Shown: piece after piece, positions 1 to 8,822 of the stretch
How the letters are laid out: each line of letters starts with the position of its first letter
Numbering within the stretch: the stretch's first letter is position 1
Notes under the pieces: generated by a model
What the model was told of the DNA's origin: nothing
The model's input: the letters and a program-made list of their open reading frames with translations, nothing else
Database searches by the model: none
Position numbers and translations under genes: made by a program
Origin: Lederbergia citri
GTDB taxonomy: Bacteria; Bacillota; Bacilli; Bacillales; Bacillaceae_C
Length of the DNA stretch: 64,000 nucleotides
NCBI RefSeq assembly: GCF_018343625.1
Contig: NZ_JAGYPG010000001.1
Coordinates: 1,375,411-1,439,410 of the forward strand
Direction of reading: 5' to 3'

Positions 1-281
<281 letters not shown>

Positions 282-442
282 CTATACTTTCAAAAATGAT
301 TAAGGTTTATTCTATAGCCTGTCCAATACAGCACTTTTTTACATTTCAATTCAAATTTCAGTGTTATAACTTATCATTCAACTACATTACTCATAAAAAT
401 CACAAATCTAATTATAGCTTAACATTTTTTAAAATCCTAGTG

Positions 443-1132
443 TCACATATACCCTTTTTCTTTCATGCTGACATATTTTTTATCGCCGATGATTAAATGA
501 TCAAGGAGCTCTATCCCTACCATTTTTCCACATTCGACTAACCGCTTTGTTACTTCAATATCTTCGCGGGAAGGTGATGGATCTCCTGATGGATGATTAT
601 GCAGGCATATAATAGAAGCTGCTGAGCGTCGAATAGCTTCTTTAAAAACCTCGCGAGGATGTACGATGCTGGCATTTAAGCTGCCTATGAAGATTGTTTG
701 ACGATGGATAACTTGGTTTTTCGTGTTTAAATATAGGGCAACGAAATGTTCTTGAGTAAGAAAACGCATATCGTTCATAACATAGTTTGCCCCATCTTCC
801 GGACTTCGAATAACATATCTTTCATCATATGATAGATTGCTTATTCTTCTGCCTAATTCAACTGCAGCTGCAATTTGCACAGCTTTCGCTTGTCCAATTC
901 CTTTCAAGTTTGTCATTTCTTCAAGTGCTGCATCCTTTAGCCACATGAGTCCTCCAAATTGGGTTAAAAGTCGATTAGCCAATTGGATGACCGATTCGGA
1001 TTTAGTGCCCGTCCTTAATAAAATCGCCAATAATTCATGATTTGACAAACTTTCTGCTCCATTGTTGATGAGACGTTCACGAGGACGCTCATCAATTGGA
1101 AAATCACGGATCATTAAGGTTTCAGTTTTCAA
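443..1132 (-). CDS. radC: RadC family JAMM/MPN+ domain protein
   Basis: 229 residues, the usual length of the family. The N-terminal half (about 1-105) carries helix-hairpin-helix-like segments (GIGQAKAVQIAAAVELG). The C-terminal half is an MPN+ domain with the JAMM zinc motif HNHPSGDPSPSREDI (His, His, Asp ligands) and an upstream Glu in VFKEAIRR. A metal-dependent hydrolase fold is therefore visible; the biological role of RadC is not settled, and the historic DNA-repair label is doubtful. The start is a TTG at 1132 with GGAGGAAA eight bases upstream; the inner ATG of MIRDFPIDERPRERL is an alternative. Lies between maf and mreB as in B. subtilis (ysxA). Confidence 0.93.
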   Translation of the reverse strand: MKTETLMIRDFPIDERPRERLINNGAESLSNHELLAILLRTGTKSESVIQLANRLLTQFGGLMWLKDAALEEMTNLKGIGQAKAVQIAAAVELGRRISNLSYDERYVIRSPEDGANYVMNDMRFLTQEHFVALYLNTKNQVIHRQTIFIGSLNASIVHPREVFKEAIRRSAASIICLHNHPSGDPSPSREDIEVTKRLVECGKMVGIELLDHLIIGDKKYVSMKEKGYM

Positions 1133-1154
1133 CTACAATTTCCTCCTTAAATTT

Positions 1155-1742
1155 CTAGTTGGGAGGAATGTTGAACCCAAATTCTATCAGGCTACGGTAT
1201 AAACGGGAAATCGGAAGACCAACGACAGAATAATAATCTCCTGTAATCGATTTTACGAGGAGTGCTCCTTGCCCCTGTATGCCGTAGGCACCTGCTTTGT
1301 CAAAGGGCTCTCCACTCTCAATATAATGTTGAATGTCAGTTTCTGTTAACTCCCAAAATTCTACATCAGTTTTTTCAAAAAAAGTTTCTACCTTGGAATC
1401 ATGCTTAATGGCTACGCCTGTATATACTGAATGAATATTTCCCGAGAGTTTTTTTAGCATTTGTTTTGCTTCATCCACATTTTGAGGCTTACCGAGAATA
1501 AGATCATTACACACAACAATCGTATCTGACCCAATAATAACGGAGACTGGAAAATGCTCTGATGCAACGTTTACTTTACGTAAAGCGAGTGCCATGACAA
1601 TTTCCGATGGAGCTAGTCCTGTTGGTTGAGTTTCGTCGGCATTTGGTGAAAATGTAGTAAAAGGAATGTTTAGTTTCTTGAGGATTTCTTTTCTTCGAGG
1701 TGAACCGGAAGCTAATACGAGGTGATCCATGGACAAGGCCAT
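1155..1742 (-). CDS. maf: Maf family nucleotide pyrophosphatase
   Basis: Maf proteins hydrolyse dTTP, UTP and modified nucleotides and are linked to arrest of septation. The 195-residue product shows the family signatures ASGSPRRKEIL at the N-terminus (phosphate-binding SxRR), SDTIVV near residue 70 and DKAGAYGIQGQGA near residue 150 (catalytic Asp/Lys region). The start is uncertain: ATG at 1742 has the purine-rich AAGAAAGG immediately adjacent, whereas an in-frame TTG two codons later (LSMDHLVLASG) has better spacing. It is 22 bases upstream of radC on the same strand, so the two are probably co-transcribed. Confidence 0.93.
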   Translation of the reverse strand: MALSMDHLVLASGSPRRKEILKKLNIPFTTFSPNADETQPTGLAPSEIVMALALRKVNVASEHFPVSVIIGSDTIVVCNDLILGKPQNVDEAKQMLKKLSGNIHSVYTGVAIKHDSKVETFFEKTDVEFWELTETDIQHYIESGEPFDKAGAYGIQGQGALLVKSITGDYYSVVGLPISRLYRSLIEFGFNIPPN

Positions 1743-1866
1743 CCTTTCTTATATAAGGAAAAAGTTTTTGTTTTGCAGTTGACATGATGAAAGCAGTTAT
1801 TCTTATTAGCTAAGGGAGATACATAACTCTATCGTATCAAAGTGCTTGTAAAGAAACAATACAAAA

Positions 1867-1884
1867 AAGGGGACTAGTCCCCTT
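1867..1884 (-). terminator. Rho-independent terminator of spoIIB
   Basis: Perfect palindrome AAGGGGACTAGTCCCCTT followed on the minus strand by a T run (CCCCTTTTTTG). It overlaps the spoIIB stop codon and separates spoIIB from maf-radC-mreB. Confidence 0.85.
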
Positions 1885-2884
1885 AATTACTTTTCCCATA
1901 ATATATTTTCACAAAATCCAACAAAGCTTGTTGTGCTTGTAATAATTCGTTACGAGCAGATTCGGATGCTTGGAAATTTTTAAGATGTTTTTGAGCTGTT
2001 TCAAGGTCACTATGAAGGTTTTTAGCCAATCCCTCATTGAAGGTTCCAATTATTGCTTTTTCGGACTCTACTAAAACTTCTTCACTCACTACCCCTTTGA
2101 TGTATCCGTTTGTAGATTCTTCAGCAAGCTTCGGAAACATGTTGATTTCACTTTTTAATCGATCTCCTTCTTCTTTTGAAGCTAATTCTATTGTATTCCC
2201 ACTTATCGATATCTCCTTTGCCCATACCTCTTCCAAGCCTTGATCCTTTAATTTACTTACCCATGATTTAGCTGTCGATAAGTCCCCTGATACGCCGATA
2301 AATAAGTAGTATTTTCCCTCTATTTCTATTACGGTTTTCCCAACACCAAATTCTGATAAATTCTCACCTGCAGAAACAGCAGCTTCTTCGGTAGAATATT
2401 GCCCCCCTTGAAGTACAGGTATCGTAATGTCTGGAAGTGTTAAAGAATACATTTCCTTTTTAGTTTCTTTTTCAACTACTGGAGGAGTAGCAGTTTCTTT
2501 TAGGGCTACGTGGCTATCTTCCGTTTGGATGACCGTTTTAAAAATAATAAGTCCTATTATTAAACCGACAGCAATTGCTAGAAAAACAGAAAGAAATAAT
2601 CCCCTGAATCCTGGTTTGATATTTTTTTTCCACGTTTTGACGGGAAGATTTCTTATATCGTCATTTGTTGCATTGATAATCTTATACTCAGGAACTTCAT
2701 TTTTTTCCACATTAGGCAAAACCCACTCAAAATCTTCTTCTGCTGTTTCTTCTGATGAAGCTGCAGAAGTTTCTTTTGTAGCCGATTGCCAATCATGAAT
2801 GGCAGTTTCTTCTGAAAATGTCTGTTCTCTACCATTTAATTTAATTTTTATTGTTGAATTGCGCTCCCCTTTTTCATTATCCAT
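1883..2884 (-). CDS. spoIIB: Stage II sporulation protein B (SPOR domain membrane protein)
   Basis: 333 residues, almost the length of B. subtilis SpoIIB, which localises to the septum and speeds septal peptidoglycan thinning during engulfment. Architecture: acidic cytoplasmic N-terminus (1-95), one membrane segment around residues 97-117 (FLSVFLAIAVGLIIGLIIF), then a forespore-side region with a SPOR-like repeat (about 155-230, GGQYSTEEAAVSAGENLSEF ... KYYLFIGVSGDLSTAKSW) and a helical tail. Sequence conservation in this family is low; the call rests on topology, SPOR domain and position between maf and the comC locus. A terminator precedes it (end of the pilus operon), so it has its own promoter. 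Confidence 0.88.
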   Translation of the reverse strand: MDNEKGERNSTIKIKLNGREQTFSEETAIHDWQSATKETSAASSEETAEEDFEWVLPNVEKNEVPEYKIINATNDDIRNLPVKTWKKNIKPGFRGLFLSVFLAIAVGLIIGLIIFKTVIQTEDSHVALKETATPPVVEKETKKEMYSLTLPDITIPVLQGGQYSTEEAAVSAGENLSEFGVGKTVIEIEGKYYLFIGVSGDLSTAKSWVSKLKDQGLEEVWAKEISISGNTIELASKEEGDRLKSEINMFPKLAEESTNGYIKGVVSEEVLVESEKAIIGTFNEGLAKNLHSDLETAQKHLKNFQASESARNELLQAQQALLDFVKIYYGKSN

Positions 2885-2937
2885 TCATCTCCCCGCCTCC
2901 CGCACATAAATTTTGTTTCATCCTATCATACAAGCAT

Positions 2938-2964
2938 AAAAAAAAGACGAAACTTTTGTCGTCT
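2938..2964 (-). terminator. Rho-independent terminator of the pilus operon
   Basis: Stem AGACGA/TCGTCT with an eight-base loop, followed on the minus strand by a run of T. It lies 26 bases after the pilO stop and marks the end of the pilB-to-pilO transcription unit. Confidence 0.85.
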
Positions 2965-2989
2965 ATGACAAAAAGGTTTTCGTCAATTT

Positions 2990-3706
2990 TTATTTCTTTT
3001 CTCTTTCAATATTGGGAAAATTGTTGAATGGATCTTTTTTATTTGCGGGTGCAGGTGAATCTATCTTAGGCGCCTGGTCTATTAAATCTTTTAACTCTGG
3101 AATATAAAATGCTGAGATCGTAACATTGAAATGAAGCGGTTGTTTCTCATCATCTGCATTTATTCTTTCTCCAGGTGCTTCAACAGAAATTTGTTCAACT
3201 TGCACGATTCGGTTTTGCGATTCAAGATACTTCAGAAAAGCTTCAAAATCAAAATAATTTTCCGCATCTAATGAAAGAGAGACCGTTACTTTTTTAAGTT
3301 CAGAAGATTGATCGCTTTTTTCCTCATCCTTTATTGAGATATCAGACTGTTCTTGCCCATCTACACTTGGATGCTCACCTTCTGATATACCCATATCTTT
3401 TATAAACACATCAGAAACCGTTTCTGCTTTTTCAATATGTAAAATGAATTGATCCGTCAATGGCTTTACAGGAATTTTCTTTTGCAGAGAAAAAGAACTT
3501 TCTACGATATTTTTCTGTTCATTTGCCGTTTTTTCTTCTAAAACTTCCAGCATTTTTTTCTCAGTATTCAGTTCATTTTCAAGAATCTCTGCCTTATTTG
3601 CAGCAGGTAGAAATTGAACATAATAAATTAAAAACAATAAAATAAACAAAGTAAAGGCCGTTACAAAAACGATAAACCATCTATTTTTTATCCATTGAAG
3701 TGGCAT
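2990..3706 (-). CDS. pilO: Type IV pilus assembly protein PilO-like
   Basis: 238 residues. A short cytoplasmic N-terminus is followed by one membrane helix (about 10-30, WFIVFVTAFTLFILLFLIYYV), a coiled coil (about 35-70) and an alpha/beta extracytoplasmic domain (SLSLDAENYFDFEAFLKYLESQ), the layout of PilO. With PilM and PilN it forms the alignment complex linking the cytoplasmic motor to the pilus. It shares its start codon region with the pilN stop (TAATG overlap) and is the last gene before the terminator. The proline-rich, lysine-rich tail (DSPAPANKKDPFNNF) is a poorly conserved addition. Confidence 0.82.
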   Translation of the reverse strand: MPLQWIKNRWFIVFVTAFTLFILLFLIYYVQFLPAANKAEILENELNTEKKMLEVLEEKTANEQKNIVESSFSLQKKIPVKPLTDQFILHIEKAETVSDVFIKDMGISEGEHPSVDGQEQSDISIKDEEKSDQSSELKKVTVSLSLDAENYFDFEAFLKYLESQNRIVQVEQISVEAPGERINADDEKQPLHFNVTISAFYIPELKDLIDQAPKIDSPAPANKKDPFNNFPNIEREKK

Positions 3707-4296
3707 TATTCGGTGCCTCCTTCAGATTGTATCTCTTTTATATACGCTTTATTTAATGATAGTTGGTAAGATGCCGTATAGCGTAGAACATTCTCATGTT
3801 CCTTATTATTGGCGTCTTCTATTTCTTCCTTTGCAGTAATGGATATGATTTTTGCATCAGTTAACCAAGAAGATTGGAGCAATTCGTGTAAATAATAGGC
3901 CGCATCTCTACTTGAATCAAATTGAACAGATAATTGAACATCCCCGTCTAGCTGATAGTCTATCGATTCAAAAAATCCTCTTTCCGATAAAAGCGAAATA
4001 AGATGACTCAGAAGGGGTACTGCATCAATCCGATCCTTTTCCACTCGTGTAATAGTTTCATATAAAATATCTGTTGAACTAGTTATTTGCGCTTCATTAA
4101 GTTTACTATTTTCAATCTCAACTAATTTTTGTATTTGTTGTCGTTCTTTTTCTAATGAAAGGATATGGTCTTTTTTTGCTTGAATTTGTAAAAATAATAT
4201 AGAACTGAATAAAATGGTTACGATAAAAATAATTAAGAAGCTATAAAAAAGAAAATACGATTTCTTTTTTCTTGGTGGAATCAAATTAATATTCAT
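3706..4296 (-). CDS. pilN: Type IV pilus assembly protein PilN-like
   Basis: 196 residues. Begins with the conserved PilN motif MNINLIPPRKKK, which in other systems docks into the groove of PilM, then one membrane helix (about 14-35) and a coiled-coil plus ferredoxin-like extracytoplasmic part. One-base overlaps (TAATG) with pilM upstream and pilO downstream show tight translational coupling of the alignment complex genes. Confidence 0.87.
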   Translation of the reverse strand: MNINLIPPRKKKSYFLFYSFLIIFIVTILFSSILFLQIQAKKDHILSLEKERQQIQKLVEIENSKLNEAQITSSTDILYETITRVEKDRIDAVPLLSHLISLLSERGFFESIDYQLDGDVQLSVQFDSSRDAAYYLHELLQSSWLTDAKIISITAKEEIEDANNKEHENVLRYTASYQLSLNKAYIKEIQSEGGTE

Positions 4297-5255
4297 TATG
4301 AATCCACCTCTTTAAGTGACAAACCAAGAATAGAAATATGGGATGGAAAAACCGCCCTTCCATCTCCCGCAGTGTATTTCTCTAAATCATACTGTTCAAT
4401 AGGTATTTGTAAACGAGTTCTTAATCTTTCTTCGATGATCGATAGTTCACCATGATCTCCACTTAAAATGACTCGACTAATTGCTACCTTTCCTTGATTC
4501 AACGTATAACGATAAAAGTCCATTACTTTTTCGATTTCAATGATGGCATCATCTATGTAAAAGGCATCATCTTCACCAATCATCTCAATAATGCTTTGTT
4601 GGAGAGAGTCGGCAGTAATCGGTCGTACAAAAATAGGAATATCTTGATGAAAAATAGACATTGTTAATAAATCCTCATCACAATTCAAAAGCATAATATG
4701 ATCATCTTTTTTTGCCATACCCGACGTTTTATAAAATCTATATAAGGATAGTGGGGATATCTCGGCAACGACTGGCTTTAATTTAACATCTTCTAAAAGT
4801 CTAATATAGGAATCAACGATTTCCCTTGGTGCCGCGACAAGTAAAATATCCTGTTCGCGTTCCTCTTTTCGAAGAATGACAGAATCTATAACTGGGTCTT
4901 CAAATGGAAGATGAATGGTTGTGCCAGTTTCAAGAAATAAATAACCATTTAATTCATCTTCTTGAATTTCAGCAGGCACTTTGACTTGGCGAACAATGAT
5001 AAACGGATCGGGAATTAAAAAACGCACCTCACGTCTTTTTAATTTCCATTTATCGACACATTGCTCTAGGACAAGTCTCAACATTTCATCATCGACAATT
5101 CTTCCATCTTTTATGGTGCCGGGAGTAAGAGGCTGTTCATCCATTTGCAAAATTTCAAGCTCGGACTTATGGACTGTTTCCATGAAACGGATACTCTTAT
5201 CCGTAAAAACAATATTAGCCGTTTTAAGACTGCGTTTAAATAACTGGAATGCCAT
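4296..5255 (-). CDS. pilM: Type IV pilus assembly ATPase-like protein PilM
   Basis: 319 residues, actin-like fold protein of the cytoplasmic ring of type IV pili, related to FtsA. Recognisable features: an N-terminal beta strand pair with VFTDKSIRFMETV in place of the usual SSVKL signature, VRQVKVPAEIQEDEL (the PilM clamp segment near residue 90) and a Gly-rich C-terminal strand VILSGDHGELSIIEERL. Located between the prepilin peptidase and pilN, with start-stop overlaps on the pilN side. Confidence 0.87.
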   Translation of the reverse strand: MAFQLFKRSLKTANIVFTDKSIRFMETVHKSELEILQMDEQPLTPGTIKDGRIVDDEMLRLVLEQCVDKWKLKRREVRFLIPDPFIIVRQVKVPAEIQEDELNGYLFLETGTTIHLPFEDPVIDSVILRKEEREQDILLVAAPREIVDSYIRLLEDVKLKPVVAEISPLSLYRFYKTSGMAKKDDHIMLLNCDEDLLTMSIFHQDIPIFVRPITADSLQQSIIEMIGEDDAFYIDDAIIEIEKVMDFYRYTLNQGKVAISRVILSGDHGELSIIEERLRTRLQIPIEQYDLEKYTAGDGRAVFPSHISILGLSLKEVDS

Positions 5256-5276
5256 TTCAAAAACTCCCTTTGCTAT

Positions 5277-6014
5277 CTATAAAAATGAAAAATACCAATC
5301 TAAGATGTTTTGATGATAAAAATATACAACGAGAGTGCCAATGCCTATAAAAGGACCAAATGGAATCGATTCGCCTTTTTTATAACGGCCAAACGCCATG
5401 CCAATAATTCCAAACAATCCTCCAAAGACAGAAGCGGCAAAAAACGATAACAAGACTAGCTTGGAGCCAAGAGCAAACCCAATCACACCAAAAAGTTTAA
5501 TATCCCCTCCTCCCATTCCACCTTTACTAATAACCGCGATCATAAGTAAAAGCGTGAATCCAATCGCTGCCCCAAGAAGAGAATCCCACCAAGGATTAAG
5601 AGGCATATTGATTCGTTCAATTAGAAAAATAGATAGAAAGTATAGGAGAATACGATCGGGGATAAGCATATATGTAATATCTGTTATGAAAATAATGATA
5701 AATAAAGAAATCAACGTCCAAGCAAAAATGAGTTCAAGCGACCATCCTATTTTCCAATAAGCAAATACAAATAGTAACGCTGTAAATAGTTCCATTATCG
5801 GGTAAAGGGGAGAAACCCGCATTTTACAATGGCGGCATTTTCCCCCTTGAATGAGATAGGATAAAACAGGTATTAGTTCAATAGCTTTTAAAGTATGTCC
5901 ACAACCTGGACATGCTGACCGCGGCTTAACGACTGACTGCTTTAATGGAACCCGAAGCCCCACGACGTTGAAGAAGGAGCCGAGGAGTAGGGCGTAGATA
6001 ATAATTAATATCAT
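5277..6014 (-). CDS. pilD: Type IV prepilin peptidase / leader peptidase (ComC/PilD)
   Basis: 245 residues. Bifunctional membrane aspartyl protease and N-methylase that cleaves prepilins before the (F/L/I)TLxE motif. The N-terminal cytoplasmic domain has two CxxC pairs (SACPGCGHTL and KCRHCKMRV, zinc). Several membrane helices follow. The catalytic aspartates are in ITDITYMLIPDRIL and in the GGGDIKLFGVIG motif (GxGDxK, residues about 165-176). It occupies the spot held by comC in B. subtilis between spoIIB and folC, so it is the positional counterpart of ComC, and probably also processes competence pseudopilins encoded elsewhere. Confidence 0.95.
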   Translation of the reverse strand: MILIIIYALLLGSFFNVVGLRVPLKQSVVKPRSACPGCGHTLKAIELIPVLSYLIQGGKCRHCKMRVSPLYPIMELFTALLFVFAYWKIGWSLELIFAWTLISLFIIIFITDITYMLIPDRILLYFLSIFLIERINMPLNPWWDSLLGAAIGFTLLLMIAVISKGGMGGGDIKLFGVIGFALGSKLVLLSFFAASVFGGLFGIIGMAFGRYKKGESIPFGPFIGIGTLVVYFYHQNILDWYFSFL

Positions 6015-6027
6015 AATAGTTAATAAT

Positions 6028-6477
6028 TTATTTTTTTAGCTTAACGTTATTTCTTTTAATCGTAAAAGGATCACCATCTAAATAAGGAACATCATTTGTT
6101 GAAATTAATTTTACTGAATAGTCATAAGTATTATCTGATTTCTTTACAACAGTTACTACTGTATTTTTTTCGTCATAACCATTACCAGATGGATCCTTAA
6201 TTTTATCCAAATAATTATCAGTCACTAATGTCCCTAAAGTAACTGTGGCTTTGTCATCACTGAATGTTAACTCTTCAGCAGTAGCCATCAACTTCACCGC
6301 ATTTACCATCGTCTGAGCATTCCCAATATGTGCATCCTTCTTAGAATTGTTAATCAATCCACCAATACTCGGCACAGCAATCGCTGATATAATTCCCAAA
6401 ATCACAACTACAGCAAGCAACTCTACTAATGTAAGACCGCGTTGGTTTTTTAATAGTTTACGGAGCTTTTCAAACAT
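6028..6477 (-). CDS. Major type IV pilin (prepilin)
   Basis: 149 residues. Class III signal peptide: positively charged leader MFEKLRKLLKNQRG, cleavage after Gly14, then LTLVELLAVVVILGIISAI with Glu at +5, the classic pilin N-terminal helix. The C-terminal domain (about 45-149) is small and beta-rich and has no cysteine pair, as usual for Gram-positive pilins. Good ribosome site AAAAGGAGGAAAA. An 85-base spacer with a small inverted repeat (AACTAG/CTAGTT, 6499-6514) separates it from pilC upstream, possibly setting a separate pilin mRNA level. Most likely the main fibre subunit, being encoded with the assembly genes. Confidence 0.92.
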   Translation of the reverse strand: MFEKLRKLLKNQRGLTLVELLAVVVILGIISAIAVPSIGGLINNSKKDAHIGNAQTMVNAVKLMATAEELTFSDDKATVTLGTLVTDNYLDKIKDPSGNGYDEKNTVVTVVKKSDNTYDYSVKLISTNDVPYLDGDPFTIKRNNVKLKK

Positions 6478-6562
6478 TGTTTTTCCTCCTTTTATAAAAA
6501 CTAGTTTTCTAGTTCCTTATGCCCATAATATCTCATACTATGCATATTATGACAATATCCTT

Positions 6563-7774
6563 TTAGTAGTTTTGAATATTGTCGAAAATCTCAAACATTG
6601 GAATGACAATGGAAGTCACAATTACTCCTACTAAACCGGCGAGAAAGACGATCATCATTGGTTCTATTAAAGCTTTCATACGCTCTGTAGCTTCATCCAC
6701 TTCATTTTCATAAAAATCAGCGACTTTAGCTAACATCGTATCTAGTGAACCTGATTCTTCACCAATTACGATCATTTGTGATACGAGCGGAGGGAATGCC
6801 CAATGTTCTTCAATTGGTTTTGCTAGAGATTTCCCTTCCTCCAATGATACTCTTGATTTTTTAATGACTTCTGCCATTACATGATTACCAATGACCTTTT
6901 CTACCATTGCGAGCGCCTGCAAAATAGAAACAGAGCTTGCGAGCATGGAGCTAAGTGTTCTCGACATTCTTGCAATATTTGCTTTTTGGACAATCAGCCC
7001 AATAACTGGAAGTCTAAGAACAATTAAATCTATATAGTACTTTGTTTTCATATTTTTGTTTAGTGCAAATAGACCAAAAGTTAAAAGTAATAAAATTAGA
7101 ATCAATAATATCCAGTAACGCTTTGCAAAATCACTTACTCCAAGTACAAATTTCGTAATTTTGGGTAGCTCTCCCCCAAAACCGTCAAACATTGAGACAA
7201 ACGTTGGAACAACACCTACAAGAAGAAAAATAACGACTGCTATAGCAATAAAACCTACAACGATTGGATAAGAAATGGCCGATATAAATTTTTGTTTGGT
7301 TCGATATTGTTTTTCATAATGAACACTTAAGCGATCAAACGTCTCTTCCATCGTCCCGGAGATTTCCCCAGCTTTTACGAAATTTATAAAAAGAGAATTA
7401 AAGATTTTCGGATGCTTCCCGAGAGTTTCCGATAAGGTTTGTCCCTCTCTTAAATCCCCTTCTACCTGCTTCAATACTTTACTAAGGATTTTGCTTTCCG
7501 TTTGCGCAGATAAAAGTTTAGTAGCATCGACTACAGTTATCCCAGCTTTAAGAAGTGTAGAAAATTGCCTTAAAAAAACAATGAGATGCAATACCTTAAC
7601 AGATCCTCCAAATGAGATATCTTTCGTTAAAAATGATTCGGGTATTTCTTCAATCTCTATCACGCGGACCCCATCATCGTTCAATTTCTCCATTGCTTCG
7701 CGTCTTGAACTTGCATTTATTTTTCCAGTAACGATTTTTTGTCTATTGCGGCCTTTATATTTAAAACGTGCCAT
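6563..7774 (-). CDS. pilC: Type IV pilus inner membrane platform protein PilC
   Basis: 403 residues, the expected length. Two homologous cytoplasmic T2SF domains (about residues 65-190 and 270-395) are separated by membrane helices (near 168-192, 219-241 and 375-398). The typical segments FLRQFSTLLKAGI and MSRTLSSMLASSVSILQAL, and the MIVIGEESGSLDTML motif, are present. PilC anchors the motors PilB and PilT at the base of the pilus. Its start overlaps the pilT stop by one base. Confidence 0.95.
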   Translation of the reverse strand: MARFKYKGRNRQKIVTGKINASSRREAMEKLNDDGVRVIEIEEIPESFLTKDISFGGSVKVLHLIVFLRQFSTLLKAGITVVDATKLLSAQTESKILSKVLKQVEGDLREGQTLSETLGKHPKIFNSLFINFVKAGEISGTMEETFDRLSVHYEKQYRTKQKFISAISYPIVVGFIAIAVVIFLLVGVVPTFVSMFDGFGGELPKITKFVLGVSDFAKRYWILLILILLLLTFGLFALNKNMKTKYYIDLIVLRLPVIGLIVQKANIARMSRTLSSMLASSVSILQALAMVEKVIGNHVMAEVIKKSRVSLEEGKSLAKPIEEHWAFPPLVSQMIVIGEESGSLDTMLAKVADFYENEVDEATERMKALIEPMMIVFLAGLVGVIVTSIVIPMFEIFDNIQNY

Positions 7775-8814
7775 TATACGTCATTTCCTTTAAGGTATGG
7801 GTGAGCAATTTCTTTTGAGATTTGTTCAGCCGATACTAAGTCCCTAATACTTGCCTCTAATAGATGCATCCCTTCATTTCTCGATGTTTGCAACACATTT
7901 GGAATTTGATGGATTTTTTCATTACGAATTAAATTGGCTATCGCAGCATTATGTACAAGCATTTCCGTTGCTGCTACTCTCCCTTTCTTATCTATCGTCG
8001 GGAAAAGTCTCTGAGAGATGATTCCTGTTAATACAGATGCAAGCTGTATTCTTATTTGTGTTTGTTGTGCAGAAGGAAATACATCAATTATTCGGTCTAT
8101 CGTTGAAGATGCACTTGCTGTATGCAATGTTCCCAAAACAAGATGCCCAGTTTCTGCTGCAGTAATAGCCGTCTGAATGGTTTCAAGATCTCGCATTTCT
8201 CCAACAAGGATAACATCGGGATCCTGTCTCAAAGCACTTCTTAATCCTTGTTCAAAACTTCGTGTATCAAAACCTACTTCACGTTGATCAATAATCGATA
8301 TTCCGTGCTTATGCAAATATTCAATCGGATCTTCCAACGTGATAATATGTTTATTCATTGTGTTATTCATATAATCAATCATCGCCGCAAGAGTTGTTGA
8401 TTTACCGCTCCCAGTAGGACCGGTAACAAGGAATAATCCTTGAGGTTTTTCACAAAGTTTTTTTAATATTGGAGGAAGCTTTAAATCATCCAAAGTTGGA
8501 ATATGGGTTGGTATCACACGAATCGCCAACGCCACACATGATCGTTGATGAAAAGCATTGACACGAAAGCGCGATATCCCGGGGATGCCATAAGAAAAAT
8601 CAATTTCTCCTTTTTCTTTAAAAACATCCCAAAGGTGTGAAGGAATAAGTGACTTTGCTATCGATTCGGTATCGTTTGGCAAAAGCTCTTCACGTCCATA
8701 TCTTTTTAATGCACCATTTATTCGCATGATTGGAGGAACACCAACTGTTAAATGAAGGTCGGATGCTCCTAATTCATAGGCGGATGTCAATAATGTATTA
8801 CTCTTGTTCTCCAT
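7774..8814 (-). CDS. pilT: Pilus retraction ATPase PilT
   Basis: 346 residues, hexameric secretion ATPase that depolymerises type IV pili and so powers twitching. Motifs in order: N-terminal ASDLHLTVGVPPIMRINGAL, Walker A GPTGSGKSTT (about residue 133), Asp box EDPIEYLH, Walker B-like LRQDPDVILVGEMRD, and the AIRNLIRE-type retraction motif as AIANLIRNEK. It sits immediately downstream of pilB. A PilT means that the pili are expected to be dynamic rather than only secretion pseudopili. Confidence 0.96.
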   Translation of the reverse strand: MENKSNTLLTSAYELGASDLHLTVGVPPIMRINGALKRYGREELLPNDTESIAKSLIPSHLWDVFKEKGEIDFSYGIPGISRFRVNAFHQRSCVALAIRVIPTHIPTLDDLKLPPILKKLCEKPQGLFLVTGPTGSGKSTTLAAMIDYMNNTMNKHIITLEDPIEYLHKHGISIIDQREVGFDTRSFEQGLRSALRQDPDVILVGEMRDLETIQTAITAAETGHLVLGTLHTASASSTIDRIIDVFPSAQQTQIRIQLASVLTGIISQRLFPTIDKKGRVAATEMLVHNAAIANLIRNEKIHQIPNVLQTSRNEGMHLLEASIRDLVSAEQISKEIAHPYLKGNDV

Positions 8815-8822
8815 TCGCTCAC